A stretch of 64,000 nucleotides of DNA. It comes from Anabaena azotica FACHB-119. GTDB taxonomy: Bacteria; Cyanobacteriota; Cyanobacteriia; Cyanobacteriales; Nostocaceae. The stretch is taken from positions 1 through 64,000 of the forward strand of contig NZ_JACJSG010000035.1 in assembly GCF_014697625.1 (NCBI RefSeq), in the 5' to 3' direction. The translations under genes were made by a program, and so were the position numbers. Every line of letters begins with the position of its first letter. Position 1 is the stretch's first letter. The notes beneath the pieces were generated by a model. The model worked only from the letters and a program-made list of their open reading frames with translations, did no database searches and was not told the origin of the DNA. Below are positions 1 through 8,353 of this stretch, in pieces.

Positions 1-186
1 GGATTTGTGATGGATAGAGATTAGAACGCAGCGATTAACATTCTGAAACTAGCCTTGGGTACTACGGGTCACGTAGGAACCTGGATCTATGATCCGAACG
101 CTTCAGGAGATTCGACCTCTACTCATGCTGGAGAAATCTTGTGTGAGCAAGTTGGGTCTATGAATGAAGAATCTCCGCACTTATAG
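1..186 (+). pseudogene. tnpB: TnpB (IS200/IS605 OrfB) C-terminal remnant with in-frame stop
   Basis: The first frame reads GFVMDRD, a TAG stop at 22-24, then NAAINILKLALGTTGH and on to a stop at 184-186. DRDxNAAxNI is the third RuvC motif of TnpB/OrfB transposon nucleases, so the stop replaces the residue just after the catalytic Asp. The rest of the gene lies outside the window. The tail after the motif resembles cyanobacterial OrfB tails. The copy is probably inactive; readthrough or a sequencing error are the alternatives. Confidence 0.8.
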
Positions 187-202
187 GGCGGAGAGTGTCA
201 AC
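172..202 (+). mobile_element. Right-end hairpin of the IS200/IS605-type element
   Basis: TCTCCGC (172-178) pairs with GCGGAGA (188-194) around a 9-nt loop and is followed by GTGTCAAC. It overlaps the tnpB stop codon. Subterminal hairpins of this kind mark IS200/IS605 right ends and, in TnpB elements, the 3' region that gives the guide (omega) RNA. The exact element end is inferred. Confidence 0.65.
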
Positions 203-295
203 ATAGCTTTTAATCCTTAGCCTCTAGCCTCTCCCCTGAGTAAACCTTTACTGCATTTAAGAGGATGTTTGTCAAGTATTTTCATTAACAGCTTT

Positions 296-334
296 CCTGT
301 AACCTGTCCCCTATAACCTGTCCCCTATAACCTG
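296..334. repeat. Short tandem repeat (CCTGTCCCCTATAA units)
   Basis: Tandem units of CCTGTAACCTGTCCCCTATAA type end exactly at the stop codon of the next gene. This is the kind of STRR found all over Nostoc-group intergenic DNA. Confidence 0.7.
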
Positions 335-3217
335 CTAGCCTTCAGCTAATGGTAGTACCAAACGACTAACTACGCGATGATCAGGTAATTGGTAAATATC
401 TAATTCTCCCCCTAGTTGCTGCATAAGATGTTGGCAAATCAGCAAATTTAAAATGGGTGATTGTTTAAAGTCAGATAAAGCTAGAACGTCTTTGTGTGTC
501 TTTTGTTGTAACTGGGTGAGTAATTGGGTTTCAATCTTACCATGATCAGTAATTGACACTTCCAAAAATCCCTCATCTAAACGACGACACCAAATATCAA
601 TTCTGTCACCTTTGGGGGAACGATAACAGGCGGCGAGTAATAATTCGTGGACAATTAATTCAAATTTTATAATGTCGCCTGCGATCGCCATTACTGCTGG
701 GTTAGCTGGGGTGGAAATGCCTTTGAGTAATGCAGCACCATTGCTGGCTTCTTTGTCTGTCACGGGTTGTGCCAAACCGTGGACACCAACCCATAGCCTT
801 TGTTGTCTGACTAAATAGTCTACACGTTCGAGCGATCGCTTGAGCAAGCTGGCTATGGGCATAGTTTCGCAGCTGATATGCAATTGCCATTGTTCCTGTT
901 TGACCATTGCTGTCATTGAGGTTGCAGTATGGTCTAACTGTCGCAGCAATAATTGGTAGCGCGTTTGTGTTAAGTCATTGCTGGGAATGCCCAAATCATG
1001 AATTTGCCCTAGTAAGCTGGTAGTATTGCGTTGAATTTCTTCTAGACGGCGATGTTTATACCAATTGAGTTGGCGTAATTCCTGAGTTGTGGACTCAAGA
1101 CGCTGGCTAATTTGTTGTTGACGACGTAACCAAGCCAGTTGATCAATTAAAATTTCCCCAGTATTGAGACTATGTTGTGACCAGTGGCGGTCTTGATGGT
1201 CTGCTAACAATACTACTCCAGTCGGTTGATGATCAACTCCAGTGCGTAAAGCCTTCAGCAAAACTTGCCCAATTCCCGCACCATTTAACCATTTGCGTGT
1301 TTCTGGAGGTATGTGATCTATACTCACACTTAAGTAACTATTTTCCGCCAGCGCCCACTGAATTAAAGCTTCATACTGAATGGGGATAGCTGTTACCAAA
1401 ACATCAAATCGACTATCAGCAATTACCCCAGGAATAATTTTTGCTGTAGAATCTCCAGGCGACCAGGAAAATAACAATGCCAAAGGACAATTGAGTACAG
1501 ATGCTATTTGTTCTAGTGCTGTACATTCCAAGTGATGTTTTCTAATTTCGCTGTTTTCGCTCTCACTTCCTTCTACAAGGCTGAAACATTTTTGGATGCT
1601 TTGGAAAACTTGTTGCTGCTGTTCGTTATTTGTTTGTAAACGCCATTGTCGGACAACTACGCCAATTTGTTGCCCAACTACCCACATTAGTTCCTTTTCT
1701 TGATTTGTCCAACTACGGGGGTTAGCATGGGTAACAATTAATAATGCTTCCGCTTTATGACCTTGAGTACAATTGCTAATTAACAGCGATCGCACACCCT
1801 GTTCTAATAGTAGGGAACGCCAGTTAAAAAAGCGTAAATCTTCTTCTATATTTTCAACTGCCACCGTAACCTTGGCAGTTTTCAACATCTGTCTATCAGT
1901 TTCGGTTAATAAACTAAAAGCAGAGGTAACAGGACGGCGGTTATTAGGCTGAGTTTGGTAAATAACTTGATAATTATTTTCGTCTTGGTCATAATGTAGC
2001 AGCAAAAAGCGAGTAGCATTTAATCGATTGATTACTCTAGCAGCACAAGTGCGTAGAGTTTCTTTCAGGTCTTGATGAGTGTAAATACTCTGGGCAACTT
2101 CGCTAGTTAACTGAGAGTCTGCTTGAATTTGTTTAATAATATCTTCTGTGTTGTCATTAGGAGCTACTAAGGAAATAAACCCCGCCGCACCTTGGACAAA
2201 ATTCTTATCAGCATCTGTCCATATACGTGGTTCATAACCTTCTACCGCCAGAAAACCCAATAAGTCTTTTTGCCAAATAATTGGTGCGGCTAGGAGCGAT
2301 CGCACCCGCAAGCGTTGTAACAATTTCGCGGTAAACTGACCTTTGAGGGAACTACGAGCATCACCAATCCAGACTATCTGATTTACAGACAACGCATAAT
2401 ACAAATCATTTAATTCTTGTACCGTCATGCCTGCGGCTGACTGTTCACTGTTATTATCTCGCCCAAGGTTGACTAATTGATTACTCATGCGACACCAAAA
2501 ATAGCGCCCTTGTCTCTCGAACCAGTAAACATTGGTACGACTAGGACAGACAAAATCATGGGTAGCTTCTACTACCGCTTTTAGCCTTTCTTCTAAATTA
2601 TTTAAGTTGCGGACATTTTCTAATAATTTTAATAACGGTTCGTCAGGACGTTTGATTTGCTTATGTTGCAAATCTAATTCTTTTTGATAAAGTATTGCCG
2701 CCAGTTCACCTAATACAATCATTAAACGAGCTTTGGCATCTTCTGGTAGCAAATAACCCCAGCGTTCCGAACCCAGTACAACCAAACCCATACATTTGTC
2801 TTTGTAACGCATGGGCAAAATTATTGTCCCTTGGATGTTAAATTTTGTCCCGAATTCTCGCCATTCCCCAGCCCGCTTTTCGTTACGGATGTCTGCAACT
2901 CCCAAGGGAGACTGTTGAATTACTACTTGTTCTAAGAGATCACCCGGTTGCAGAACTAGCCGTTTGCGTAAGAAAGTCAGATCAGAACTAGGCGCTATAC
3001 CCCCCTGTCCTAATAAAGCGTGCTTGAGGCGATCGTAACAAGCAATCCAAACTAGATTGTAAGTAAATTCCTGTTTAATATAGGCGATAGTGGTGTTAAT
3101 CAGAACATCTACATTATCTTCTTCCCTGAGACTTTGCAAAACACGTCCCAGGGCCAGAATAGTTTGTTCGGCGGCTATCGGTTTCTGTGGCTGCCCCATC
3201 TGATTTTTGATGAACAT
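335..3217 (-). CDS. Multi-GAF sensor protein with degenerate histidine-kinase-like ATPase domain
   Basis: A 960-residue soluble protein with about four GAF-type modules (roughly 40-175, 200-350, 370-530 and 550-700), a helical stretch near 720-760, and a C-terminal HATPase-like fold (about 800-955). The ATPase part is eroded. The N-box position reads HELLLAACYRSP (from about 857) with no Asn, while the G1 motif survives as ITDHGKI. I see no H-E/D-x-x-P H-box in the dimerisation region. It therefore looks like a cytosolic ligand-sensing scaffold rather than an active kinase; binding to a partner is inference. It is monocistronic, and its start at 3217 follows no strong Shine-Dalgarno. Confidence 0.8.
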   Translation of the reverse strand: MFIKNQMGQPQKPIAAEQTILALGRVLQSLREEDNVDVLINTTIAYIKQEFTYNLVWIACYDRLKHALLGQGGIAPSSDLTFLRKRLVLQPGDLLEQVVIQQSPLGVADIRNEKRAGEWREFGTKFNIQGTIILPMRYKDKCMGLVVLGSERWGYLLPEDAKARLMIVLGELAAILYQKELDLQHKQIKRPDEPLLKLLENVRNLNNLEERLKAVVEATHDFVCPSRTNVYWFERQGRYFWCRMSNQLVNLGRDNNSEQSAAGMTVQELNDLYYALSVNQIVWIGDARSSLKGQFTAKLLQRLRVRSLLAAPIIWQKDLLGFLAVEGYEPRIWTDADKNFVQGAAGFISLVAPNDNTEDIIKQIQADSQLTSEVAQSIYTHQDLKETLRTCAARVINRLNATRFLLLHYDQDENNYQVIYQTQPNNRRPVTSAFSLLTETDRQMLKTAKVTVAVENIEEDLRFFNWRSLLLEQGVRSLLISNCTQGHKAEALLIVTHANPRSWTNQEKELMWVVGQQIGVVVRQWRLQTNNEQQQQVFQSIQKCFSLVEGSESENSEIRKHHLECTALEQIASVLNCPLALLFSWSPGDSTAKIIPGVIADSRFDVLVTAIPIQYEALIQWALAENSYLSVSIDHIPPETRKWLNGAGIGQVLLKALRTGVDHQPTGVVLLADHQDRHWSQHSLNTGEILIDQLAWLRRQQQISQRLESTTQELRQLNWYKHRRLEEIQRNTTSLLGQIHDLGIPSNDLTQTRYQLLLRQLDHTATSMTAMVKQEQWQLHISCETMPIASLLKRSLERVDYLVRQQRLWVGVHGLAQPVTDKEASNGAALLKGISTPANPAVMAIAGDIIKFELIVHELLLAACYRSPKGDRIDIWCRRLDEGFLEVSITDHGKIETQLLTQLQQKTHKDVLALSDFKQSPILNLLICQHLMQQLGGELDIYQLPDHRVVSRLVLPLAEG

Positions 3218-3296
3218 AACTTGTAATATATAGGATGCCCAATTTACCCTCAGTTATATCTTTTTGGATGTTTATTGACAGTTCGGGATGAAAGGG

Positions 3297-3420
3297 ACTG
3301 GGGGGAAGGGGAAAGGGGAAAGGGGAAAGGAGAAAGGGGGAAGGGGAAACGGGAAAGGAAAGAAATGGACTAATGACAACTGATAACTGATAACTGATAA
3401 CTGATAACTGACAACTGACA
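3297..3420. repeat. GGGGAAA tract and TGATAAC heptamer array
   Basis: Two adjacent arrays fill the space before pyrD: GGGGAAA/GGGGAAG units (about 3298-3362) and TGATAAC/TGACAAC heptamers (about 3373-3420). The second array runs right up to the pyrD start codon, so the translation initiation region of pyrD is made of repeat sequence. Confidence 0.85.
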
Positions 3421-4560
3421 ATGAACATATATCAATTTACTGTTGGTGCGTTTTTATTTAATTTGCTGAAGGCTGATCCTGAGTGGTTACATCAGCAGAC
3501 GATGCGGAGTTTTAGCTGGTTGTCACACACCGATCGCACTACTACCAAGTGGGTACATACTACACTACAAAAGTCACTCTGCTTACAAGATTCTCGTCTG
3601 GAACAAAATTTGTTCGGTTTACAATTTCCTAACCCTGTGGGTTTAGCGGCTGGGTTTGATAAGGATGGGGTAGCAGCTAAAATTTGGTCTAGTTTGGGTT
3701 TTGGTTTTGCAGAACTGGGAACCGTAACTTTTATACCACAGCCTGGTAATCCACCTCCTCGGCTGTTTCGCTTGCCGTTGGATCAAGCTGCTCTTAACCG
3801 TATGGGATTTAATAATAGTGGTGCGGCGGCAATGGCAGAACGTTTAGCTCCAGAAAAAGGGCAATTTTCTATACCTATAGGTGTCAATTTGGGCAAGTCT
3901 AAGGTGACACCCCTGGAAGCCGCCGCAGAAGATTATTTAAATAGTTTCCGCTTACTTAAGGAGTTGGGAGATTATTTTGTGGTTAATGTTTCTTCCCCCA
4001 ATACTCCAGGGTTGCGATCGCTCCAAGATGCCTCTATGCTCAGTTCCATCCTAGAGGTATTACAAACAGAAAATAATTCACACAAGCCAATATTTGTCAA
4101 GATAGCACCGGATTTAGAATGGGAAGCGATCGCCGACATTATCAGATTAGCTAAGACCTACCAGTTAGCGGGGATTATTGCCACTAACACGACAATTCGC
4201 CGTGATGGGTTGAAAACTCAGGTGATTGAGAAAACAGGTAAACCACCCCAAGAGGAAGCGGGAGGAATTAGCGGTGCGCCGGTGCGCGATCGCTCCACGG
4301 AAGTAATACGTTTTATTTGGCAGCAAACCCAGGGACAAATACCCATAATTGGGGTTGGTGGTATATTTACCCCGGAGGATGCTTGGGCAAAAATTACTGC
4401 TGGAGCCAGCCTGATTCAAGTGTACACAGGCTGGATTTATGAAGGCCCAATGATGGTACGTAGAATTTTAACTGGGTTGCTAGCCAAATTAGAAGAACGT
4501 GGATTAAATTCCATCAGCGAAGCTGTAGGTTTAGATTTTATAACAGGGGACAGGGAATAG
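3421..4560 (+). CDS. pyrD: Dihydroorotate dehydrogenase (quinone), class 2
   Basis: Oxidises dihydroorotate to orotate in pyrimidine synthesis, passing electrons through FMN to quinone. The protein shows the class 2 FMN-barrel motifs NPVGLAAGFDKDG (about 71-83), FGFAELGTVT and PGNPPPRLFRLP, GVNLGKS, and VNVSSPNTPGLRSLQ, whose Ser fits the class 2 catalytic base. The phosphate-binding end reads GVGGIF...DAWAKITAGASLIQVYTG. At 379 residues it has the N-terminal helical extension of the membrane-associated class. The last residues (ITGDRE) are encoded by the start of a GGGGACAGG repeat, which also supplies the stop. Confidence 0.95.
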   Translation: MNIYQFTVGAFLFNLLKADPEWLHQQTMRSFSWLSHTDRTTTKWVHTTLQKSLCLQDSRLEQNLFGLQFPNPVGLAAGFDKDGVAAKIWSSLGFGFAELGTVTFIPQPGNPPPRLFRLPLDQAALNRMGFNNSGAAAMAERLAPEKGQFSIPIGVNLGKSKVTPLEAAAEDYLNSFRLLKELGDYFVVNVSSPNTPGLRSLQDASMLSSILEVLQTENNSHKPIFVKIAPDLEWEAIADIIRLAKTYQLAGIIATNTTIRRDGLKTQVIEKTGKPPQEEAGGISGAPVRDRSTEVIRFIWQQTQGQIPIIGVGGIFTPEDAWAKITAGASLIQVYTGWIYEGPMMVRRILTGLLAKLEERGLNSISEAVGLDFITGDRE

Positions 4561-4690
4561 GGGACAGGGGACAGGCAAGAAAAGCTACTAGCTCATGAGG
4601 TTTTTTGATTGATCCATGCCCTAATCTATGTGGCAACTGCTATAAAAGTGGAGAAGTCCATAATCAACAGTCAACAGTCAACAAGCAAAT
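4545..4690. repeat. Repeat-rich spacer after pyrD
   Basis: GGGGACAGG units (about 4545-4577) overlap the pyrD stop. Next comes a segment with CCTAATCTATGTGGCAACTGCTATA (about 4620-4644) that recurs in variant form at about 53757-53781, then AGTCAAC heptamers (about 4664-4685). Confidence 0.65.
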
Positions 4691-4706
4691 TAACTTTTGC
4701 CGTTGA

Positions 4707-5459
4707 TTAACCTTCCTTTTCTTCTAATGGGAAAAATTCCTTAGTTTTTTCGGAAAAAGTCCAAGCAATACCATCAGGATCACGACTGCGAGTCCATTCA
4801 GGAAAATCTGGATCATTGCGCCGTTTGTAGACAGTGCTGGAATAAACATTGAGCCGCTTCGCCAATTCTGATTGAATTAGAGAACCGAAAATTAACTGTC
4901 TTTCCAGATTTGGCTTAACTTCTTGATGAGTAGCTGGTGGTAATTCAGCTTCAGGTTGTTCTGGTTCAGCTTCTGGTTCCGCCACTACTGCTTCTGGTGG
5001 TGGAGGTGGTGCTAGGAGCGATCGCGCTTCTGTCGCCACTGGTTGAGGTGCAAGTTCTCTTACAGGCTCACTACTATCTAGGATGTTGCCCAGAATACTA
5101 GCTGTGATGAAATAATAAACTTCACCACCTTCTGCGGCTGGTAGTAAACTTGCACCAAACTCAGAAGCTTTACTATCTAAATAACGTTTTGCCGTCGGGC
5201 CAGGGAAATTGCCACGAATTGCCAAATCCATTGGCGTAATTTTGCCTTGGTTTTCCCGAATTAACTGACTGAAAATTGGGTTAACTCGCTGACACCACTG
5301 CTGCCATTGATATTCCTGAAAAACTCTGAAACCAATGACCACAACAATAAGCGCCAGCAAAAATCTCCAGGTAGAAACCAGGAAAATCACTAAAAACGAT
5401 ATTGGCAAAAGTAGAACGAGAAACGCCTTCCCGTCACTTTCTAATGTTTTTTCACTCAT
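4707..5459 (-). CDS. Membrane-anchored protein with C-terminal HTH-like domain
   Basis: From the ATG at 5459 the protein has 250 residues: a short cytosolic lead, a hydrophobic stretch with two probable membrane segments (about 12-45), a globular middle, a Pro/Glu/Ala-rich linker (about 140-180) and a C-terminal domain. That domain contains QSELAKRLNVYSSTVYKRR, which reads like a helix-turn-helix. I do not recognise the family. A TTG start 15 nt upstream is possible but less likely. A 13-bp inverted repeat and a promoter-like -10 box lie directly upstream, so autoregulation is plausible. Confidence 0.65.
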   Translation of the reverse strand: MSEKTLESDGKAFLVLLLPISFLVIFLVSTWRFLLALIVVVIGFRVFQEYQWQQWCQRVNPIFSQLIRENQGKITPMDLAIRGNFPGPTAKRYLDSKASEFGASLLPAAEGGEVYYFITASILGNILDSSEPVRELAPQPVATEARSLLAPPPPPEAVVAEPEAEPEQPEAELPPATHQEVKPNLERQLIFGSLIQSELAKRLNVYSSTVYKRRNDPDFPEWTRSRDPDGIAWTFSEKTKEFFPLEEKEG

Positions 5460-5461
5460 GC

Positions 5462-5516
5462 CGATTTTTGCCAAGCGAATTTTTTGGGAAATAATATATT
5501 ATATTGGCAAAAATCG
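5462..5516 (-). promoter_or_regulatory. Promoter with flanking 13-bp inverted repeat (putative operator)
   Basis: The arms CGATTTTTGCCAA (5462-5474) and TTGGCAAAAATCG (5504-5516) are perfect complements. Read on the minus strand, the loop contains TATAAT (about 5494-5499), a good -10 box. A third half site, TTGGCAAAG, lies near 5533-5542. The right arm sits between -35 and -10 and the left arm abuts the ATG, as expected of an operator. Confidence 0.55.
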
Positions 5517-5556
5517 TGACAGGTTTTTGTATATTTTGGCAAAGTGAAGGAAAAGG

Positions 5557-5716
5557 CAGGAGCAGGGGTGCAGGGGTGCAGAGGAGCAGAGGAGCAGGGG
5601 AGCAGGGGAGCAGGGGAGCAGAGGAGCAGGGGAGCAGGGGAGAATAACAAGTGTCACCTGTCACCTGTCACCTGTCACCTGTCAACTGATAACTGATAAC
5701 TGATAACTGAATAACT
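5557..5716. repeat. Minisatellite array (GCAGGGG / GTCACCT / TGATAAC)
   Basis: Three arrays in series: AGCAGGGG-type units (about 5558-5642), TGTCACC heptamers (about 5650-5685) and TGATAAC heptamers (about 5686-5716). They fill almost the whole gap between the HTH-type gene and the DUF2237 gene. Confidence 0.85.
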
Positions 5717-5718
5717 GT

Positions 5719-6087
5719 TCACTGAGCTAAGGCGTGTTGTTTTAAATCAGCTAGAGAACAGACTTCTAAAGCTCTAGCGTGGGTGGCTGAGAGGATTACA
5801 GGTGGTGCAACGCCGGCTTCTAGAGCTTCTTGCCAACGTGCTGCACATAAACACCAGCGATCGCCAGGCTTCAACCCTGGAAAATTATACTCAGGATAGG
5901 GCGTACTCAGGTCATTACCACGAGATTTTGTAAACTCCAGAAATTCTGTTGTCACCTGAGCGCAAACAACGTGCATCCCCGTATCATAAGCCCCTGTCTG
6001 GCAAAAACCGTCACGATAAAACCCAGTCACGGGTGAAGAACAACAAAGCTCTAAATCTGTCCCAATTACATTTTTCGCTAGTGCCAT
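5719..6087 (-). CDS. DUF2237 family protein
   Basis: A small soluble protein of 122 residues with the DUF2237 pattern: LELCCSSPVTGFYRDGFCQT near the N-terminus, a central HVVCAQVTTEFLEFTKSRGNDLSTP, and PGDRWCLCAARWQEA with conserved Cys/Trp. The function of the family is not established. The ATG at 6087 is preceded by AGGAG with 6-nt spacing, which decides it over a TTG two codons upstream. It lies downstream of hpnH on the same strand, separated by heptamer repeats, and may be co-transcribed with it. Confidence 0.85.
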   Translation of the reverse strand: MALAKNVIGTDLELCCSSPVTGFYRDGFCQTGAYDTGMHVVCAQVTTEFLEFTKSRGNDLSTPYPEYNFPGLKPGDRWCLCAARWQEALEAGVAPPVILSATHARALEVCSLADLKQHALAQ

Positions 6088-6117
6088 ATTCAACTCCTGT
6101 TACCGTGCTGAGTGGAT

Positions 6118-6180
6118 CTATCAGTCAACAGTTAACAGTTAACAGTAAACACAACCTGATAACTGATAACTGATAACTGT
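6118..6180. repeat. AGTTAAC / TGATAAC heptamer array
   Basis: AACAGTT units followed by CTGATAA units fill the spacer between hpnH and the DUF2237 gene and end at the hpnH stop. Confidence 0.8.
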
Positions 6181-6181
6181 A

Positions 6182-7198
6182 CTATCTCCCAAACACACTC
6201 CCCAAGGAACGAGTAATATTTTGCGGCTGCATCGCATCCATTGCGGCTGTGGGTTCGTAGCCACAATGAACCATACAATCTGCACACTTGGGATTACCAC
6301 TGGCGCGGCCGTATTGACTCCAGTCTGTTTCTTCTAACAATTGTTTGAAGCTGCTGTAATGTCCTTCATTCAAAAGATAACAAGGTTTTTGCCAACCGAG
6401 AACACTATAACTAGGGCTACCCCAAGGTGTGCATTCATAATCTTTTTCACCCACAAGAAAATCTAAGAATAAGGGGTTATGGTTGAAATTCCAGTTTTTC
6501 TTGCCAGTTTTATAGGGCGTGAGGATTTCCCGAAACAGGGCGCGGGTTTGCTCTCGTCTGAGAAAATGGTCTTGATCAGGGGCCCACTCATAACTATAAC
6601 CGGGAGAAATCATCATGCCATCGGTGTTGAGGGTTTCCAGAAAATCAAAAAACTCCTGCATTTCCTTGGGATCACAACCCTCAAAAATTGTGGTATTGGT
6701 GGTGACGCGGAATCCTCTGGCTTTAGCAGCTTTGATGGCTTTGACGGCAATATCAAACACGCCTTTTCTATCTACACATTTATCATGCCATTCTTTCAAG
6801 CCATCTAAATGCACACTAAAAGTCAAGTAAGGTGAAGGTTGAAATTTATCTAAACTCTTTTCTAATAACAACCCATTAGTACACAAATAAACATACTTTT
6901 TCCGTTCAACTAATCCCCGAACAATCTCGTCAATCTGGGGATGCAGTAGCGGTTCACCCCCAGGAATGGAAACCACAGGCGCACCGCATTCGTCCACGGC
7001 GGCAAAGCACTGTTCGGGTGTCAAATTTTGTTTTAATATTTCTGTAGGATGCTGAATTTTCCCACAACCAGAACAAGCCAAATTACAGCGAAACAATGGC
7101 TCTAACATTAACACTAAGGGAAATCTCTTGCGTCCTAAAAGACGTTGAGTTACTAAATACTTACCAATATCGATCGCTTGTTGTAAATTAACACCCAT
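6182..7198 (-). CDS. hpnH: Adenosyl-hopene transferase HpnH (radical SAM)
   Basis: HpnH joins adenosine to diploptene, the first step of hopanoid side-chain extension. The protein carries the radical SAM triad CNLACSGC (CxxxCxxC) near residue 38-45, the GGEPLLHP motif and a C-terminal Cys-rich segment (GNPKCADCMVHCGYEP) likely to hold an auxiliary site. Length (338 from the ATG at 7198) and overall sequence fit HpnH. A GTG 12 nt upstream is an alternative start; a GAGGAG lies just before it. It follows hpnA on the same strand, consistent with a hopanoid gene cluster. Confidence 0.93.
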   Translation of the reverse strand: MGVNLQQAIDIGKYLVTQRLLGRKRFPLVLMLEPLFRCNLACSGCGKIQHPTEILKQNLTPEQCFAAVDECGAPVVSIPGGEPLLHPQIDEIVRGLVERKKYVYLCTNGLLLEKSLDKFQPSPYLTFSVHLDGLKEWHDKCVDRKGVFDIAVKAIKAAKARGFRVTTNTTIFEGCDPKEMQEFFDFLETLNTDGMMISPGYSYEWAPDQDHFLRREQTRALFREILTPYKTGKKNWNFNHNPLFLDFLVGEKDYECTPWGSPSYSVLGWQKPCYLLNEGHYSSFKQLLEETDWSQYGRASGNPKCADCMVHCGYEPTAAMDAMQPQNITRSLGSVFGR

Positions 7199-7219
7199 TT
7201 TTCTGATCACTCCTCATAG

Positions 7220-7369
7220 TCAGTTGACAGTTGACAGTTGACAGTTGTTCTCCCCTGCTGGGTTCCCCTCCTGGGAGGGGTTAGGGGTGGGTTACTTCTC
7301 ATCTCCCCCTACTCCCTCATCTCCCTCATCTCCCTCATCTCCCCCATCTCCCCCCACTCCCTCATCTCC
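7220..7369. repeat. AGTTGAC array and CTCCCTCAT tract
   Basis: CAGTTGA heptamers (about 7221-7246), then after a G-rich hairpin-like CCTCCTGGGAGGGG segment a CATCTCCCT/ACTCCCT tract (about 7298-7369) up to the stop of hpnA. Confidence 0.8.
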
Positions 7370-8353
7370 TCACTTGACATAACCCTGGGAAATAAACCAA
7401 TTCACCGCATCTTTCAGGGCGATATCCACTGGAGATTGGGGTAAACCTAATTCTTTGACGGCTTTTGAGGCATCGTAGTACATGGTTTGTTGTGCCATGC
7501 GGACACCATCTAGAGGTACTGAGGGGGGTTTGCCTAAAGGTGCGAGAATTTTTTCTTCTATCCAGGCGACGGTTAGGGGTAGCCAGCCTGGGACAGTCCA
7601 TCTAGGTGCGGGTAAACCTGTGATTTCAGAAAGTTTTTCTAGCAGTTCTTTGAGACTGAGGTTTTGATGTCCTAAGATATAGCGATCGCCACTTTTCCCT
7701 TTTTCCAACGCTAGTAAATGTCCCCAAGCTACATCCCGCACATCTATAAGATTGAGTCCGGTGTTGACGTATGCGGGCATTTGTCGCCGGAGGAAGCGTA
7801 AAATAATATCCCCGGTAGGCGTAGGTTTGATATCCCAAGGGCCTATGGGGGTGCTGGGGTTGACTATGACGACATCTTGCCCTTTGGCGGCGGCCTGCAT
7901 AGCTTCCTGTTCTGCTAAAAACTTGGACTTTTTGTAATGTCCAATTAGTTTATGTACAGGACTTTGGTATGTTTCATTGACAACTTCACCAGAGGGATTT
8001 ACACCTATGGCAGCTACGGAACTGGTATAAACTGTGCGTTCAATTCCGGCTTTTTGGGCTGCTTCCAAAACTTGCAAAGTGCCAAGGACATTATTTTGGT
8101 AAAGTAAATCACGGTCTTTTTGCCACAGGGAATATTGGGCGGCGACATGGAACAGGTAGCGACAGCCAGCCATTTGTCGCCAAAGATACTGATTGCTGAA
8201 ATCGCCTTCGACGATTTCCACATCCAACCCTTTTAAATTACCGATGTTGCTGTGAGGACGGACTAAGGTTTTAACTGTGTATCCTTGTTGCAGTAACAAT
8301 CGCACTAAATTAGCGCCAACAAAACCCGTCGCCCCTGTGACAAATACCCGCAT
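7370..8353 (-). CDS. hpnA: Hopanoid-associated sugar epimerase HpnA
   Basis: An NAD(P)-dependent extended short-chain dehydrogenase with the N-terminal nucleotide site VTGATGFVGANLVRLLL, a TSSVAAIG segment, and YKKSKFLAEQEA holding the catalytic YxxxK. About 327 residues, the usual HpnA length. HpnA homologues occur in hopanoid operons and are thought to act on side-chain sugars. The start is the ATG at 8353, preceded by AGGAGG and overlapping the stop of the upstream RND gene (TAATG), so the two are translationally coupled. Confidence 0.9.
   Translation of the reverse strand: MRVFVTGATGFVGANLVRLLLQQGYTVKTLVRPHSNIGNLKGLDVEIVEGDFSNQYLWRQMAGCRYLFHVAAQYSLWQKDRDLLYQNNVLGTLQVLEAAQKAGIERTVYTSSVAAIGVNPSGEVVNETYQSPVHKLIGHYKKSKFLAEQEAMQAAAKGQDVVIVNPSTPIGPWDIKPTPTGDIILRFLRRQMPAYVNTGLNLIDVRDVAWGHLLALEKGKSGDRYILGHQNLSLKELLEKLSEITGLPAPRWTVPGWLPLTVAWIEEKILAPLGKPPSVPLDGVRMAQQTMYYDASKAVKELGLPQSPVDIALKDAVNWFISQGYVK

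Noticed and set aside
3114..3428. 104-codon frame across the repeat before pyrD
   Set aside because: Half of it is translated heptamer repeat and half is antisense to the GAF gene.
5452..5664. Pro/Leu/Cys-rich frames over the AGCAGGGG array
   Set aside because: Pure repeat translation in two frames.
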